In this document: positions 30,773 through 39,741 of the stretch, in pieces
Numbering within the stretch: position 1 is the stretch's first letter
Layout of the letters: the number at the start of each line of letters is the position of its first letter
Source: Amycolatopsis sp. CA-230715
Lineage (GTDB): Bacteria; Actinomycetota; Actinomycetes; Mycobacteriales; Pseudonocardiaceae
Direction of reading: 5' to 3'
NCBI RefSeq assembly: GCF_018736145.1
Contig: NZ_CP059997.1
Location: 3,843,501 to 3,907,500, forward strand
Length of the DNA: 64,000 bases
Position numbers and translations under genes: made by a program
The notes under the pieces: model-generated
What the model was told of the DNA's origin: nothing
The model's input: only the letters and a program-made list of their open reading frames with translations
Database searches by the model: none

Positions 30773-33763
30773 GTGCCCACCAATGATCAATACCCCGGCA
30801 GATCGTTCCCGCGCCGGTGGGGCGTAGCCGCGCTCGGCCTGCTCTCCGCGCTCGCGTCCGTCCTGTTCGTCCTGGTTCCGGTCGAGCAGAACGTCACCAC
30901 GTACCAGTGGCCGGCCCAGCCCGGCGCGCAAGGCACCGCGCTGCCGATGTTCCCGTACCAGCCGGCGCGGTTCGACGCCCGGTTCGACTGCGCGCAGCCC
31001 GCCGACGGCCTGGTGCTCTCGACCGTCCCGCCCGGCTCGCCCGCAACCGCGGCGAAATCACCGGGCGGGCTCGTCGTGCGCACCGCGAACGGCACCGTCA
31101 CCGTCGATCTCGACGGCGCGCCGCTGGCCAGCAGGCCGCTTTCGCCGGGCTGCCAGTGGACGATCCACGCCGACGAAGGCGGCACCACGGTCGCCGTGGA
31201 CGGCGCGCCGATCGGGCACAGCGGAAAACGGCCGGACGTCAACAGCCTCTTCACCGAGTCGCCGAGCGCGGCCACCCACGTCACCGTCGTCGGCGACACC
31301 CGGTTCGACACCGACGCCACCGGGCTCAAGATCGCGCTCGGTGTCCTCGCCGCGGTGTGCCTGCTCGCCGCGCTCGCGCTCGCCCGGCACTGGGACACCC
31401 GGTTCGCGCGCCGCGCACGCCTCCTGCCGCGCCGCTGGTGGCGCCCGCGCGTGGCCGATCTCGTGGTCACCGCGGTGCTCGCGGTGTGGGCGGTGATCGG
31501 CTCGCTCACCGTCGACGACGGCTACATCAGCACGATGCTGAAGGCCCGCGCGGACAGCGGGTTCACCGGCAACTACTTCCGCTGGTTCAACGCGCCGGAA
31601 GCGCCGTTCGGCTGGTTCTACGAGGTGTACCACTGGCTGACGCTGATCAGCCCGGCGCAGCTGTTCCTGCGGCTGCCGTCGGTGCTGCTCGGCCTGCTCG
31701 CCTGGGGCATGATCGACCGGCTCCTGCTCCCCCGCTTCTTGAGCGCCTCCAGCGGTTCCCGCCGGTGGGCGCGCTGGGCGTGCGTCGCGCTCTTTCTCGT
31801 CTGGTATCTGCCCTACGACGTCGGCATCCGGCCCGAACCGTTCATCGTGGTCGGCTCGCTGGCCGTGTTCGCGCTCGTCGAACGGGCGCTCGCGACCAAC
31901 GCGGTCGCGCCGCTCGCCGCCGGCATCGTCGTCGCGGGTGCCACGGTCGCGGTGACCCCGACCGGGATCGCCGCGTTCCTGCCGTTCGTCGCCGGGCTCG
32001 GCGGGATCATCCGGCTGCTGCGCCGCCGCCGCGACCAGTCGTGGCTCGGGCTACTGGCCCTGCTGCTGGCCACCGGCGCGAGCGCGCTGCTGCTGATGTT
32101 CTACGACCAGACGCTCGCGACCGTGCTCGACGCGACGCAGGTCCGCACCGCGATCGGGCCGGACTTCGCCTGGCAGCGCGAAATCGGCCGGTACGCCACC
32201 CTGCTCGACCCGAGCGTGGTGGAAGGCGCGCTGAACCGGCGCGTGCCGATGCTGCTGATGCTGTTCGGCATGGCCGTGCTCGGCGCGCTGCTGGTCAACC
32301 ACCGCACGCCGGGGCTCGTCGAGTCGGCGACGCGGCGGCTCGTCGTCTCCAGCGGCCTCTACCTCGTCGCGCTGATGTTCACGCCGACGAAGTGGACGCA
32401 CCACTTCGGCGCGCTCGCCGGGTTCGGCACCCTGCTCACCGCGCTGCTCGTGCACACCGTCGCCAAGGGCGCGCTGCGGTCGGTGTGGGCGCGGTCGGTC
32501 AGCCTCGCACTGCTGTCCGGAGTGGTCGCGCTGGCCGTTTCCGCGCCGAACCGCTGGTGGTACGTCTCCGCGCTGGACGTCCGCTGGGTCGACAAGACGC
32601 CGAGCGCGTTCGGCTTCCAGATCGGGAACCTGCTGCTGATCGCCGGGCTCACGGTGGCCGCGCTGGGCGGGGTGCTCGGCACCTGGCGCACCTCCGGCGG
32701 CAGACCGGCCGACGAACGGTCGCTGCGCTGGCTGCCGTCGTCGGGCTGGCTCATCGTGGCGGTGGCGATCGTGGTCGTGGTGGCCGAAATCGGCACCATG
32801 GCGCAGGCGGTGGCCGCGCGGTGGGGCTCCTACAGCATCGGGCGGGCGAACCTCGCGTCCCTGACCGGCGGCGGCTCGTGCGGGATCGAGGACTGGCTCG
32901 AAGTCGAACCCGATCCCGGCGCGGACGTGCTCCACCCGGTGGCGGGCTCGCCGCCCGCGGCGCTGGGCGGGTTGCTGGCCGACGCGGGCTTCCCGGCCTC
33001 CGCCGCACCCGACGCGCCGTACGGCACGGACGCCGCGCATCCCGTCTGGGGCAGCTACCGGGCACCGAAGGCGACCGGAACGGCCACATCGACGTGGTAC
33101 GCGCTCCCGTCCGGGCTGAACGATCCCGCCCAGCCGCCGCTCGTCGTGGCGAGGGCTGGCAAGGGCGCGGTGACCGTCCTGCTCGAATTCGCGCGCGCCG
33201 ACGGCTCACCAGTGTCCACTGTGGACATCGGAGGGGAAACGGGCGGCAAGTGGAAGGACGCGCGCGTCGACACCGCTGTGCAGGCGCCCGGCGCGGACCG
33301 CGTCCGCGTCGTCGTCCAGGACGCCGACCCGGACGAAAGCGGCTGGCTCGCCGCGGCCGCGCCCCGGTTCCCGAAGGTGGTCCCGTCCACGTCGTTGGTA
33401 CCCACGAGCGAGCCGGTCGCGATGGACTGGGTCAACGGGTTCGTGCTGCCGTGCCGGAAACCGGTGTCGCTCGGCGGTGGCATGATCTTCCCGGCGCGGT
33501 ACCGGTTTTCGCCGGGGCCCGGCAGCGCCGACCTCGCCGCGGTGTCCTACGCGAAGGGCGCGGGCGGGCCGTACGCGCCGCTGCTGCAGCTCGCGAAGGA
33601 GCACGTCGTGCCGACGTACCTGCGCGGCGACAAGCTCCGCGAGCCGATCACCGTGATCCGCTACGACTACGTGGCCCCGATGACCGGTGTGCGGACCACG
33701 CACAGCACCCGCCCCCGAAGCGGCCTGGAACGCGGCCCCGTCCTCGTCGAAGCGCCCGAGTAA
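30773..33763 (+). CDS. Emb-type arabinosyltransferase (EmbA/B/C family)
   Basis: 996 residues, GT-C fold. An extracellular jelly-roll-like domain lies between helix 1 and helix 2 (about 50-185). Asp248-Asp249 in LTVDDGY, followed by NYFRWFNAPEAPFGWFY, is the Emb catalytic loop. There are about 13 membrane helices to residue 660 and a C-terminal carbohydrate-binding region. It uses decaprenyl-phosphoarabinose to extend arabinan outside the membrane and is the expected target class of ethambutol. Only one emb copy is in the window, against three in M. tuberculosis and one in Corynebacterium. Confidence 0.93.
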   Translation: MPTNDQYPGRSFPRRWGVAALGLLSALASVLFVLVPVEQNVTTYQWPAQPGAQGTALPMFPYQPARFDARFDCAQPADGLVLSTVPPGSPATAAKSPGGLVVRTANGTVTVDLDGAPLASRPLSPGCQWTIHADEGGTTVAVDGAPIGHSGKRPDVNSLFTESPSAATHVTVVGDTRFDTDATGLKIALGVLAAVCLLAALALARHWDTRFARRARLLPRRWWRPRVADLVVTAVLAVWAVIGSLTVDDGYISTMLKARADSGFTGNYFRWFNAPEAPFGWFYEVYHWLTLISPAQLFLRLPSVLLGLLAWGMIDRLLLPRFLSASSGSRRWARWACVALFLVWYLPYDVGIRPEPFIVVGSLAVFALVERALATNAVAPLAAGIVVAGATVAVTPTGIAAFLPFVAGLGGIIRLLRRRRDQSWLGLLALLLATGASALLLMFYDQTLATVLDATQVRTAIGPDFAWQREIGRYATLLDPSVVEGALNRRVPMLLMLFGMAVLGALLVNHRTPGLVESATRRLVVSSGLYLVALMFTPTKWTHHFGALAGFGTLLTALLVHTVAKGALRSVWARSVSLALLSGVVALAVSAPNRWWYVSALDVRWVDKTPSAFGFQIGNLLLIAGLTVAALGGVLGTWRTSGGRPADERSLRWLPSSGWLIVAVAIVVVVAEIGTMAQAVAARWGSYSIGRANLASLTGGGSCGIEDWLEVEPDPGADVLHPVAGSPPAALGGLLADAGFPASAAPDAPYGTDAAHPVWGSYRAPKATGTATSTWYALPSGLNDPAQPPLVVARAGKGAVTVLLEFARADGSPVSTVDIGGETGGKWKDARVDTAVQAPGADRVRVVVQDADPDESGWLAAAAPRFPKVVPSTSLVPTSEPVAMDWVNGFVLPCRKPVSLGGGMIFPARYRFSPGPGSADLAAVSYAKGAGGPYAPLLQLAKEHVVPTYLRGDKLREPITVIRYDYVAPMTGVRTTHSTRPRSGLERGPVLVEAPE

Positions 33764-33779
33764 AGGGGCCTGAATGCCG

Positions 33780-33824
33780 TGATGGCCACCATGACGGCAT
33801 CCAGTGCCGTCATGGTGGCCATCA
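33780..33824. repeat. Perfect 20-base inverted repeat, ATGGCCACCAT variant
   Basis: Arms 33780-33799 and 33805-33824 (TGATGGCCACCATGACGGCA and its complement) flank the loop tccag. It shares the GGCCACC core and the paired-unit plan with the other repeats but has ATG/CAT in place of AAGG/CCTT. It sits between convergent emb and ubiA. Confidence 0.78.
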
Positions 33825-33842
33825 GGGGCAACCGGAAAGCGG

Positions 33843-34904
33843 TCAGCTCACGTAGTAGGAGACGACCAGGGTGGCGATCCAGAGGAGGCCGAGCACCTGC
33901 AGGACGCGGTCGCGCAGGACCAGTTCCTCCGGCTCGCCCGCGTTGCCGCCGTCGACGTCGACGGCGTACCGCAGGATCGCGACGACGAACGGGATCATCG
34001 AGAGCACCGGCCACACCGAGCCGTCGGCGTGCTCCTTCAGCTCGAACGCCCACAGGCCGTAGGACATGATCACGATCGCGGCCGAGGTCGCCCACACGAA
34101 CCGCAGGTAGCTCGCCGAGTACTTCTTCAGCGAGGCGCGGATCTTCGCGCCGGTCCGCTCGAACAGCATGATCTCGGCGTACCGCTTGCCCGCCACCATG
34201 AACAGCGAGCCGAACGCGGTCACCAGCAGGAACCACTGCGACAGGCCGATGCCCGCCGCCGCGCCGCCCGCGATCGACCGCATCAGGAACCCGGAGCCGA
34301 CGATCGCCAGGTCCACCACCGGCTGGTGCTTGAGCCCGAAGCAGTAGCCGAGCTGCACGGCCTCGTACACGCCGAGCACGATCGCCAGTTCCGGCCTGGT
34401 CAGGAAGGAAATCCCCATCCCGACGGCGAAGAACAGCACCGCGGAGGCGTAGGCCAGCGGCACCGGGACGATACCCGCGGCGATCGGGCGCTTTCGCTTC
34501 TTCGGGTGGGCCCGGTCCGCTTCGACGTCGATCGCGTCGTTGATCAGGTACACCGACGAGGCCACCAGCGAGAACGCGATGAAGGCGATCAGCGCATCGG
34601 TCAGCACGTCGACGTTGCTGATCTGCTTCGCGGTGAACGGCGCCACGAAGACCAGCACGTTCTTGACCCACTGGCGGGGCCGCGCGGTCTTCAGCACCCC
34701 CAGCGCGATGCGCACCGGGCCGCGCTTCACCGGCGCCTGGTCGACAGCGCCGTCAGCGCTGTCAGCACCGTCGGCGCCGTCGGCTTCGGCGGTCTCGGCC
34801 GCCTCGACCGGCTCAGTGGCCTCTTCCGCCTCTTCCGCCTCTTCCGCCTTGTCGGACACCTTCGCGGCCGCCGAGGTCTCGGTCTTGCTGGTGGACTCGC
34901 TCAC
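33843..34904 (-). CDS. ubiA: UbiA decaprenyl-phosphate phosphoribosyltransferase
   Basis: 353 residues. The prenyltransferase-type motif NDAIDVEADRAHPKKRKRPI (about 119-138) holds the metal-binding aspartates and is followed by about eight more helices. It transfers 5-phosphoribose from PRPP to decaprenyl phosphate, the first step of the arabinan donor pathway (Rv3806c). The N-terminal 60 residues are an unusual Ala/Glu/Asp-rich extension (AEEAEEAEEATEPVEAAE) not needed for catalysis. The GTG start overlaps the PAP2 stop. Confidence 0.93.
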   Translation of the reverse strand: MSESTSKTETSAAAKVSDKAEEAEEAEEATEPVEAAETAEADGADGADSADGAVDQAPVKRGPVRIALGVLKTARPRQWVKNVLVFVAPFTAKQISNVDVLTDALIAFIAFSLVASSVYLINDAIDVEADRAHPKKRKRPIAAGIVPVPLAYASAVLFFAVGMGISFLTRPELAIVLGVYEAVQLGYCFGLKHQPVVDLAIVGSGFLMRSIAGGAAAGIGLSQWFLLVTAFGSLFMVAGKRYAEIMLFERTGAKIRASLKKYSASYLRFVWATSAAIVIMSYGLWAFELKEHADGSVWPVLSMIPFVVAILRYAVDVDGGNAGEPEELVLRDRVLQVLGLLWIATLVVSYYVS

Positions 34905-35467
34905 TACCTGCTCCGCTTGTTGCGTGACATGAACCGGCGAAGGACACCGCCGACCGCCCCGCCGAGTGCGGCCCCCGCGAGCACGTCGGTCGGGTAGTGC
35001 ACGCCGAGCACGAGCCGGGAGGCCAGCATCGGCGGGACCAGAACGGGCACCAGGTTACGCCCGGTCAGTCCCGAGTAGAGAACCGCCGCCGCTGTGGTCG
35101 ACGTGGCGTGCGAAGACGGGAAGCTCAGCTTGCTCGGCGTGCCGACGAGCACCTCGACGCTCGGGTCGTCCGGACGGGGCCTGCGGACCACCCGCTTGAC
35201 CGCGATCGAGGCCGCGTGCGCGCCGACCACGCCGAAGGACGCGGTGAGCCATTCCTTCCGGCGCGGCTTGTCGAGCGCGGCGCCGACCAGGCCCGCGGCG
35301 AACCAGCCGATGGCGTGTTCGCCGAAGTGCGACATCCCACGCGCCGCCTTCACCGTGCCAGGCCGCTTCAACACGCCCTGGACCTGGGAAAGGACCTTCA
35401 CCTCGGCCGCGGCCTCAGCGGCCGCGACGCTCTCGGCGCCCTTGGCGTTCTCGGCCGACTCAAGCAT
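34904..35467 (-). CDS. PAP2-family phosphatase, probable decaprenylphosphoryl-phosphoribose phosphatase
   Basis: 187 residues. The three phosphatase motifs are KRVVRRPRP (about 90-98), FPSSHAT (about 115-121) and SRLVLGVHYPTDVLAG (about 145-160). It has about four membrane helices and an Ala/Glu-rich N-terminus. In M. tuberculosis Rv3807c occupies the same place between glfT2/glf and ubiA and is the proposed phosphatase that gives decaprenyl-phosphoribose. It overlaps glf by eight bases and ubiA by one base, so the three are one operon. Confidence 0.88.
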   Translation of the reverse strand: MLESAENAKGAESVAAAEAAAEVKVLSQVQGVLKRPGTVKAARGMSHFGEHAIGWFAAGLVGAALDKPRRKEWLTASFGVVGAHAASIAVKRVVRRPRPDDPSVEVLVGTPSKLSFPSSHATSTTAAAVLYSGLTGRNLVPVLVPPMLASRLVLGVHYPTDVLAGAALGGAVGGVLRRFMSRNKRSR

Positions 35468-36683
35468 CGAGCGACCCGTCGAGCGGCGCGCCGTCGGTCA
35501 GGTGCGGGGCGACCTTGTTGTCGAACACCGACAGCGCCGACCCGATCGCCATGTGCATGTCGAGGTACTTGTAGGTGCCGAGGCGGCCGCCGAAGATCAG
35601 GTTGCGTTCCTTCGCCTCGACCTTCGCCAGCTCGCGGTACCGCTCGAGCATCGCCCGGTTTTCCGGGGTGCTGATCGGGTAGTACGGCTCGTCGTTCTCG
35701 TCGGCGAACCGGGAGTACTCGCGGACGATGACCGTCTTGTCCTTCGGGTAGTCCCGCTCCGGGTGGAAGTGCCGGAACTCGTGGATCCGGGTGAACGGCA
35801 CGTCCGCGTCGTTGTAGTTCATCACCGCGGTGCCCTGGTAGTCGCCGGTCCGCACGACCTCGCGCTCGAAGTCGAGGGTGCGCCAGCCGAGCCTGCCCGC
35901 GGAGTAGTCGAAGTAGCGGTCCAGCGGCCCGGTGTACACCGTCGGCGTGCCCGCCGGGATCGCGTCGCGGACGTCGAAGTAGTCGACGTTCAGCCGGACC
36001 TCGATGTTCTCGTGCTCGGCCATCTTCTCCAGCCACGCGGTGTAGCCGTCGACCGGCAGACCCTCGTAGGTGTCGTTGAAGTACCGGTTGTTGAACGTGT
36101 ACCGCACCGGCAGCCTGGTGATGATGCTGGCGGCCAGGTTCTTCGGGTCGGTCTGCCACTGCTTGGCGTTGTAGCCCTTGATGAACATCTCGTAGAGCCG
36201 GCGCCCGATCAGCGAGATCGCCTTTTCCTCGAGGTTCTGCGCGGCGTCGGTGTCGAACTCGCTCGACTCCTTCGCGATCAGCTCGCGCGCCTCGTCCGGG
36301 CTGTACGACTTGCCGAAGACCTGGTTGATCAGCGCCAGGTTCATCGGGAACGAGTAGACCTGGTCACCCGCCTTGGCGAACACGCGGTGCTGGTAGTCGG
36401 TGAAGTCCGTGAACTGGTTCACGTAGTCCCACACCCGCTTGTTGGAGGTGTGGAACAGGTGCGCACCATAGCTGTGCACCTCGATCCCGGTCTCCGGCTC
36501 CACCTCGGAGTAGGCGTTACCGCCGATGTGGTGCCGCCGCTCCAGGACGAGGACCCTTTTCCCCAGCTGGGTGGCGGCCCGTTCGGCCACGGTCAGACCG
36601 AAGAAACCGGAGCCGACTACGATCAGGTCGTAACCGGCGAAATCGTCTTCAGTAATCTTTGCGGGGTTCGTGTGCGCGCTCAC
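35460..36683 (-). CDS. glf: UDP-galactopyranose mutase
   Basis: 407 residues. The FAD-binding motif VVGSGFFGLTVAERAA (about 21-36) and the acidic-basic strand VLVLERRHHIGGNAYSE are typical, as are the conserved YNAKQW segment and the RLGTYKYLDMHMAI end. It makes UDP-galactofuranose from UDP-galactopyranose for GlfT1 and GlfT2. GTG 36683 is supported by TACCCT eight bases upstream, predicting a leaderless mRNA. It leads the glf-PAP2-ubiA operon. Confidence 0.96.
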   Translation of the reverse strand: MSAHTNPAKITEDDFAGYDLIVVGSGFFGLTVAERAATQLGKRVLVLERRHHIGGNAYSEVEPETGIEVHSYGAHLFHTSNKRVWDYVNQFTDFTDYQHRVFAKAGDQVYSFPMNLALINQVFGKSYSPDEARELIAKESSEFDTDAAQNLEEKAISLIGRRLYEMFIKGYNAKQWQTDPKNLAASIITRLPVRYTFNNRYFNDTYEGLPVDGYTAWLEKMAEHENIEVRLNVDYFDVRDAIPAGTPTVYTGPLDRYFDYSAGRLGWRTLDFEREVVRTGDYQGTAVMNYNDADVPFTRIHEFRHFHPERDYPKDKTVIVREYSRFADENDEPYYPISTPENRAMLERYRELAKVEAKERNLIFGGRLGTYKYLDMHMAIGSALSVFDNKVAPHLTDGAPLDGSLDA

Positions 36684-36691
36684 GGGCGCTC

Positions 36692-36697
36692 AGGGTA
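36692..36697 (-). promoter_or_regulatory. -10 element of the glf operon (leaderless)
   Basis: TACCCT on the minus strand with GG before and GA after, as at wzm. The GTG of glf begins eight bases downstream. Confidence 0.5.
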
Positions 36698-36762
36698 CCG
36701 ACGTGCTCGGGGCGCACTGCACCGCCCATGACATTAACCCGCCAACCGACCCGTAGGAAGCC

Positions 36763-38739
36763 GTGCCAACACCAGATGAGTTCTGGACCTACAGCAGCAC
36801 GATCGGTGTCTACCTGCTCGTGCTGGTGGTCCCGGGCGGCCTGGTGGGCTTCGCCGCCGGGCTCCGCGGCTGGGCGCTCGCCGGCCTCGCCCCGCTCCTG
36901 ACCTACACCGCCACCGGCCTCGCCGGGCCGTGGCTTTCGTACGTCGACCTGCCGTACAACGTCGGCACCGCCGCCGCGTCGACGGTGCTGCTCGCCGGGA
37001 TCGCCTTCGGCGTGCGCAAGCTCGCCGAGGCGCGCGGCTGGGTGTCCGCGACCGAGGACCGCCCGCCCGTCGAGTGGACCAGGGGCGCGCACCTCGCGGT
37101 CGCCGCGTGCGTCGTGGTGGCCACGGCGCTGTCGATCTACGTGGTGCTCGCGGCGACCGGCGGCACGAACGCGGTCTTCCAGCGCTGGGACACGGTGTTC
37201 CACGCGAACGGCATCCGCTACATCGCCGACACCGGCGACGGCGGCCTGTTCGGCATGAGCACGGTGAACTACTACGAGCCGGGCGGCGCGCTGTTCTACC
37301 CGAACGCCTACCACCTGGTCGCGGCGCTGGTCTACAACCTCTCCGGCGCGAGCATCCCGGTGGTGCTCAACGCGGTCACGGTGCCGGTGGCGGGCATCTT
37401 CGCGCTGTCGATGGTCGCGATGGTCCGCCAGTTCGGCGGGCGGGCGATGCTGGCGGGCAGCACCGCGCTGATCGCCGCGACGGCCACCACCGGCGCCTAC
37501 GAATCGGTGTCCAGCGGGCTGCTGCCGTTCGCGCTCGGCATCGTGCTGACGCCGCTGGCGGCGCTGGTGCTGCAGCGGTTCCTGGAGCGACCCGGCGTCG
37601 ACACCGCGAGCGTGCTGGCGATCAGCGCGGCCGGGCTGCTCGCGTCGCATTCGAGCTGCCTGTTCGGCGGCATCCTGTTCGCGCTGCCGGTGCTGATCCA
37701 GCGCTGGTGGCGGCGCGAGGGCAAGGTCGGGCGCGACCTGCTGTGGCTGCTGCCGACCGGGGCCGCCGCCGCGGTGCTCGCCGCCCCGATGGTGCTCGGC
37801 GCGATCGGCTTCACCTCGGGCGCCTACCCGTACAAGCCGTGGGCGTCCGGGATCCCGGTGCCCTCCGCGCTCGGGCAGCTGCTGACCTTCCGCCAGGTGC
37901 TCGACCAGCCGCAGACCTGGCTCGCCGGGCTGCTGGTGGTCGGCATCGTGGCGATCAGCACGCTGGGCAGGATGCGCTGGGTCGGCCTGTCCGCGGTGCT
38001 GCTGTCCGGGATCTTCGTGCTGGTGGCGTGTTTCGGCGCGCAGTCGTTCGTCGTCGCGTTCTCGCGGCCGTGGTGGAACGACCGGTTCCGGCTGATGGCG
38101 CTCGCCGCGATCCCGTTGATCCTGCTCGCCGGGCACGGGCTCGCCGAGCTGCAGCGGCTGGTGTCGAGGGCGGTCGCGAACCTGTCGTGGGTGAAGCTGC
38201 GGCCGCGGCTGCCCGCCACGCTCGGGCTGACCACGGCGGTCGTGATGGTCGCCGTGCTGGCCGTGGTGACGAACGGGTTCTACACCGCGGCGAACGCGAC
38301 CGCGGTGGCCTACGCCTACCACAACGGGCCCGCCTCCGAACACCGCGAGCCGCCGGTCACCCGCAACGAGATCACCGCGATGCTGGAGCTGGAGAAGATC
38401 GCCAAGCCGGGCGAGATGGTGCTGAACGACCGGCTCGACGGCACCGCGTGGGTGTACGCGATCGCGGGCGTGCGGCCGGTCGCGGGCAACTACGACCCGG
38501 GTGTGCCGCCGAAGGACGCGGCGTACCTGACCGACCACTTCCGCGAGTACAAGACGAACCCCGAGGTGCGGGCCGCGGTCGAGCGCCTCGACGTCGGCCA
38601 CGTGCTGCTCGGCACCGGCACGATCGAACGGGAGCCGGTGCGGATCCGGGGCCTCGGCCTGACCGATCTCGACCACCGCGACTTCCTGAAGGTGGTCTAC
38701 CGCAACCCCGGCGCGGTCATCTACGAGATCATCCGCTGA
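36763..38739 (+). CDS. Large multispanning envelope protein, Rv3779/DUF6541-like (copy 1)
   Basis: 658 residues with 12 or more predicted membrane helices. A long outside loop after helix four contains WDTVFHANGIRYIADTGDGG and YPNAYHLVAAL, with an Asp/His pattern resembling GT-C enzymes. The C-terminal 100 residues (LNDRLDGTAWVYAIAGVRPV onward) are soluble and probably outside. The gene at 45574 is clearly a paralogue and that at 43314 a more distant one. GTG start with GGAAG upstream. The likely role is a polyprenyl-linked glycosyltransferase in the envelope; the family name is from memory. Confidence 0.75.
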   Translation: MPTPDEFWTYSSTIGVYLLVLVVPGGLVGFAAGLRGWALAGLAPLLTYTATGLAGPWLSYVDLPYNVGTAAASTVLLAGIAFGVRKLAEARGWVSATEDRPPVEWTRGAHLAVAACVVVATALSIYVVLAATGGTNAVFQRWDTVFHANGIRYIADTGDGGLFGMSTVNYYEPGGALFYPNAYHLVAALVYNLSGASIPVVLNAVTVPVAGIFALSMVAMVRQFGGRAMLAGSTALIAATATTGAYESVSSGLLPFALGIVLTPLAALVLQRFLERPGVDTASVLAISAAGLLASHSSCLFGGILFALPVLIQRWWRREGKVGRDLLWLLPTGAAAAVLAAPMVLGAIGFTSGAYPYKPWASGIPVPSALGQLLTFRQVLDQPQTWLAGLLVVGIVAISTLGRMRWVGLSAVLLSGIFVLVACFGAQSFVVAFSRPWWNDRFRLMALAAIPLILLAGHGLAELQRLVSRAVANLSWVKLRPRLPATLGLTTAVVMVAVLAVVTNGFYTAANATAVAYAYHNGPASEHREPPVTRNEITAMLELEKIAKPGEMVLNDRLDGTAWVYAIAGVRPVAGNYDPGVPPKDAAYLTDHFREYKTNPEVRAAVERLDVGHVLLGTGTIEREPVRIRGLGLTDLDHRDFLKVVYRNPGAVIYEIIR

Positions 38740-38752
38740 TCCGGAAAAGCGA

Positions 38753-38786
38753 AAAGAGGGCGCCTTCTCGCGAAGGCGCCCTCTTT
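38753..38786. terminator. Bidirectional intrinsic terminator
   Basis: Perfect 15-base arms (38753-38767, 38772-38786; GAGGGCGCCTTC in the stem) close a four-base loop, tcgc. A-rich and T-rich ends serve both strands. It separates the membrane protein gene from the convergent F420-type oxidoreductase. Confidence 0.9.
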
Positions 38787-38797
38787 CGTCACTCGGC

Positions 38798-39685
38798 CTA
38801 TTCTCCTTGCAGGCCAGGGAGAATCTCGTCGGCGACGCGTTCGAGCGTGGCCTCCCTGCCTTCGTAGTGGCCGCCCGAACGCGGCCAGTGCGCGACGACG
38901 TCGGTGAAGCCCAGCTCCGCCGCACGCCCCGCCGCGTCCGCGAAAGCGTCCACACTGGACAGTGAGAACACGGGCGCCGCGTCGAGGCTGAGGTAGGTGC
39001 TGATGGTCGCCTTGTCCCTGCCCGCTTCCGCGAGCTTCTCGTCGAACTTGGCGACCAGTTCGGCGACCGCCTTCCACCACTGTTCGAGATCGTCGGTCTT
39101 GACGCCGGTGGTCACCCAGCCGGTGCCCTGCCGCGCCGCCAGCCGCATCGTGCGGGGCCCGTTCGCGGCCACCACGAACGGGATCCGCGGCCGCTGCACC
39201 GGGCCGGGCAGGTTCCGCGCGCCCACCGCCGCGAAGTACTCGCCGCGGTGGTCGTAGCCGTCCGTGGTGAGCAGCCCGTCGAGGGCGTCCACGAACTCGA
39301 CGAACCGGTCCGCGCGCTGCTTCGCGCTCAGCTCGGGCCCGCCGAGCACCTGCCCGTCGTACCGGGCCGAGTCGACGCCCGCGCCGATCCCGAGCAGCAG
39401 CCTGCCGTCGGAGACGTCGTCGAGGGTGATCAGCTCGCGCATGAACGAAACGGGATGGCGGAACACCGGCGACGCGACGAACGTGCCGAGCCGGATTCTG
39501 CTCGTCACGGTCGCGGCCGCGGTCAGGGTCGGGACCGCGCTGAACCACGGTCCGTCGACCAGTTCTTTCCAGCCGAGATGGTCGTAGGTCCAGGCGTGGT
39601 CGAAGCCGTATTCCTCGGCCGCACGCCATTTGGGTTCGGCTGCCCACCAGCGGTCTTCGGGAAGGATCACTATGCCAACGCGCAC
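38798..39685 (-). CDS. LLM-class F420-dependent oxidoreductase
   Basis: 295 residues of the luciferase-like TIM-barrel family. Typical elements are WAAEPKWRAAEEYGFDHAWTYDHL at the start, RIRLGTFVASPVFRHP, LITLDDVSDGRLLLGIGAG and PFVVAANGPRTMRLAARQGTGW. The cofactor is probably F420, as in most actinobacterial members; the substrate is unknown. GTG 39685 places the conserved GIVIL strand at the N-terminus, with TACCTT six bases before it. It is divergent from the HAD hydrolase. Confidence 0.88.
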   Translation of the reverse strand: MRVGIVILPEDRWWAAEPKWRAAEEYGFDHAWTYDHLGWKELVDGPWFSAVPTLTAAATVTSRIRLGTFVASPVFRHPVSFMRELITLDDVSDGRLLLGIGAGVDSARYDGQVLGGPELSAKQRADRFVEFVDALDGLLTTDGYDHRGEYFAAVGARNLPGPVQRPRIPFVVAANGPRTMRLAARQGTGWVTTGVKTDDLEQWWKAVAELVAKFDEKLAEAGRDKATISTYLSLDAAPVFSLSSVDAFADAAGRAAELGFTDVVAHWPRSGGHYEGREATLERVADEILPGLQGE

Positions 39686-39741
39686 GGCGCCAAGGTAGTG
39701 GTCGTCACCGACACACCGCAGAACGGGCATGCTCGGGAACA

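Noticed and set aside
30817..33855. 1012-codon frame overlapping emb in another register
   Set aside because: The Emb frame has the DDGY and NYFRWF motifs and membrane helices; the other is Arg-rich with no hydrophobic segments.
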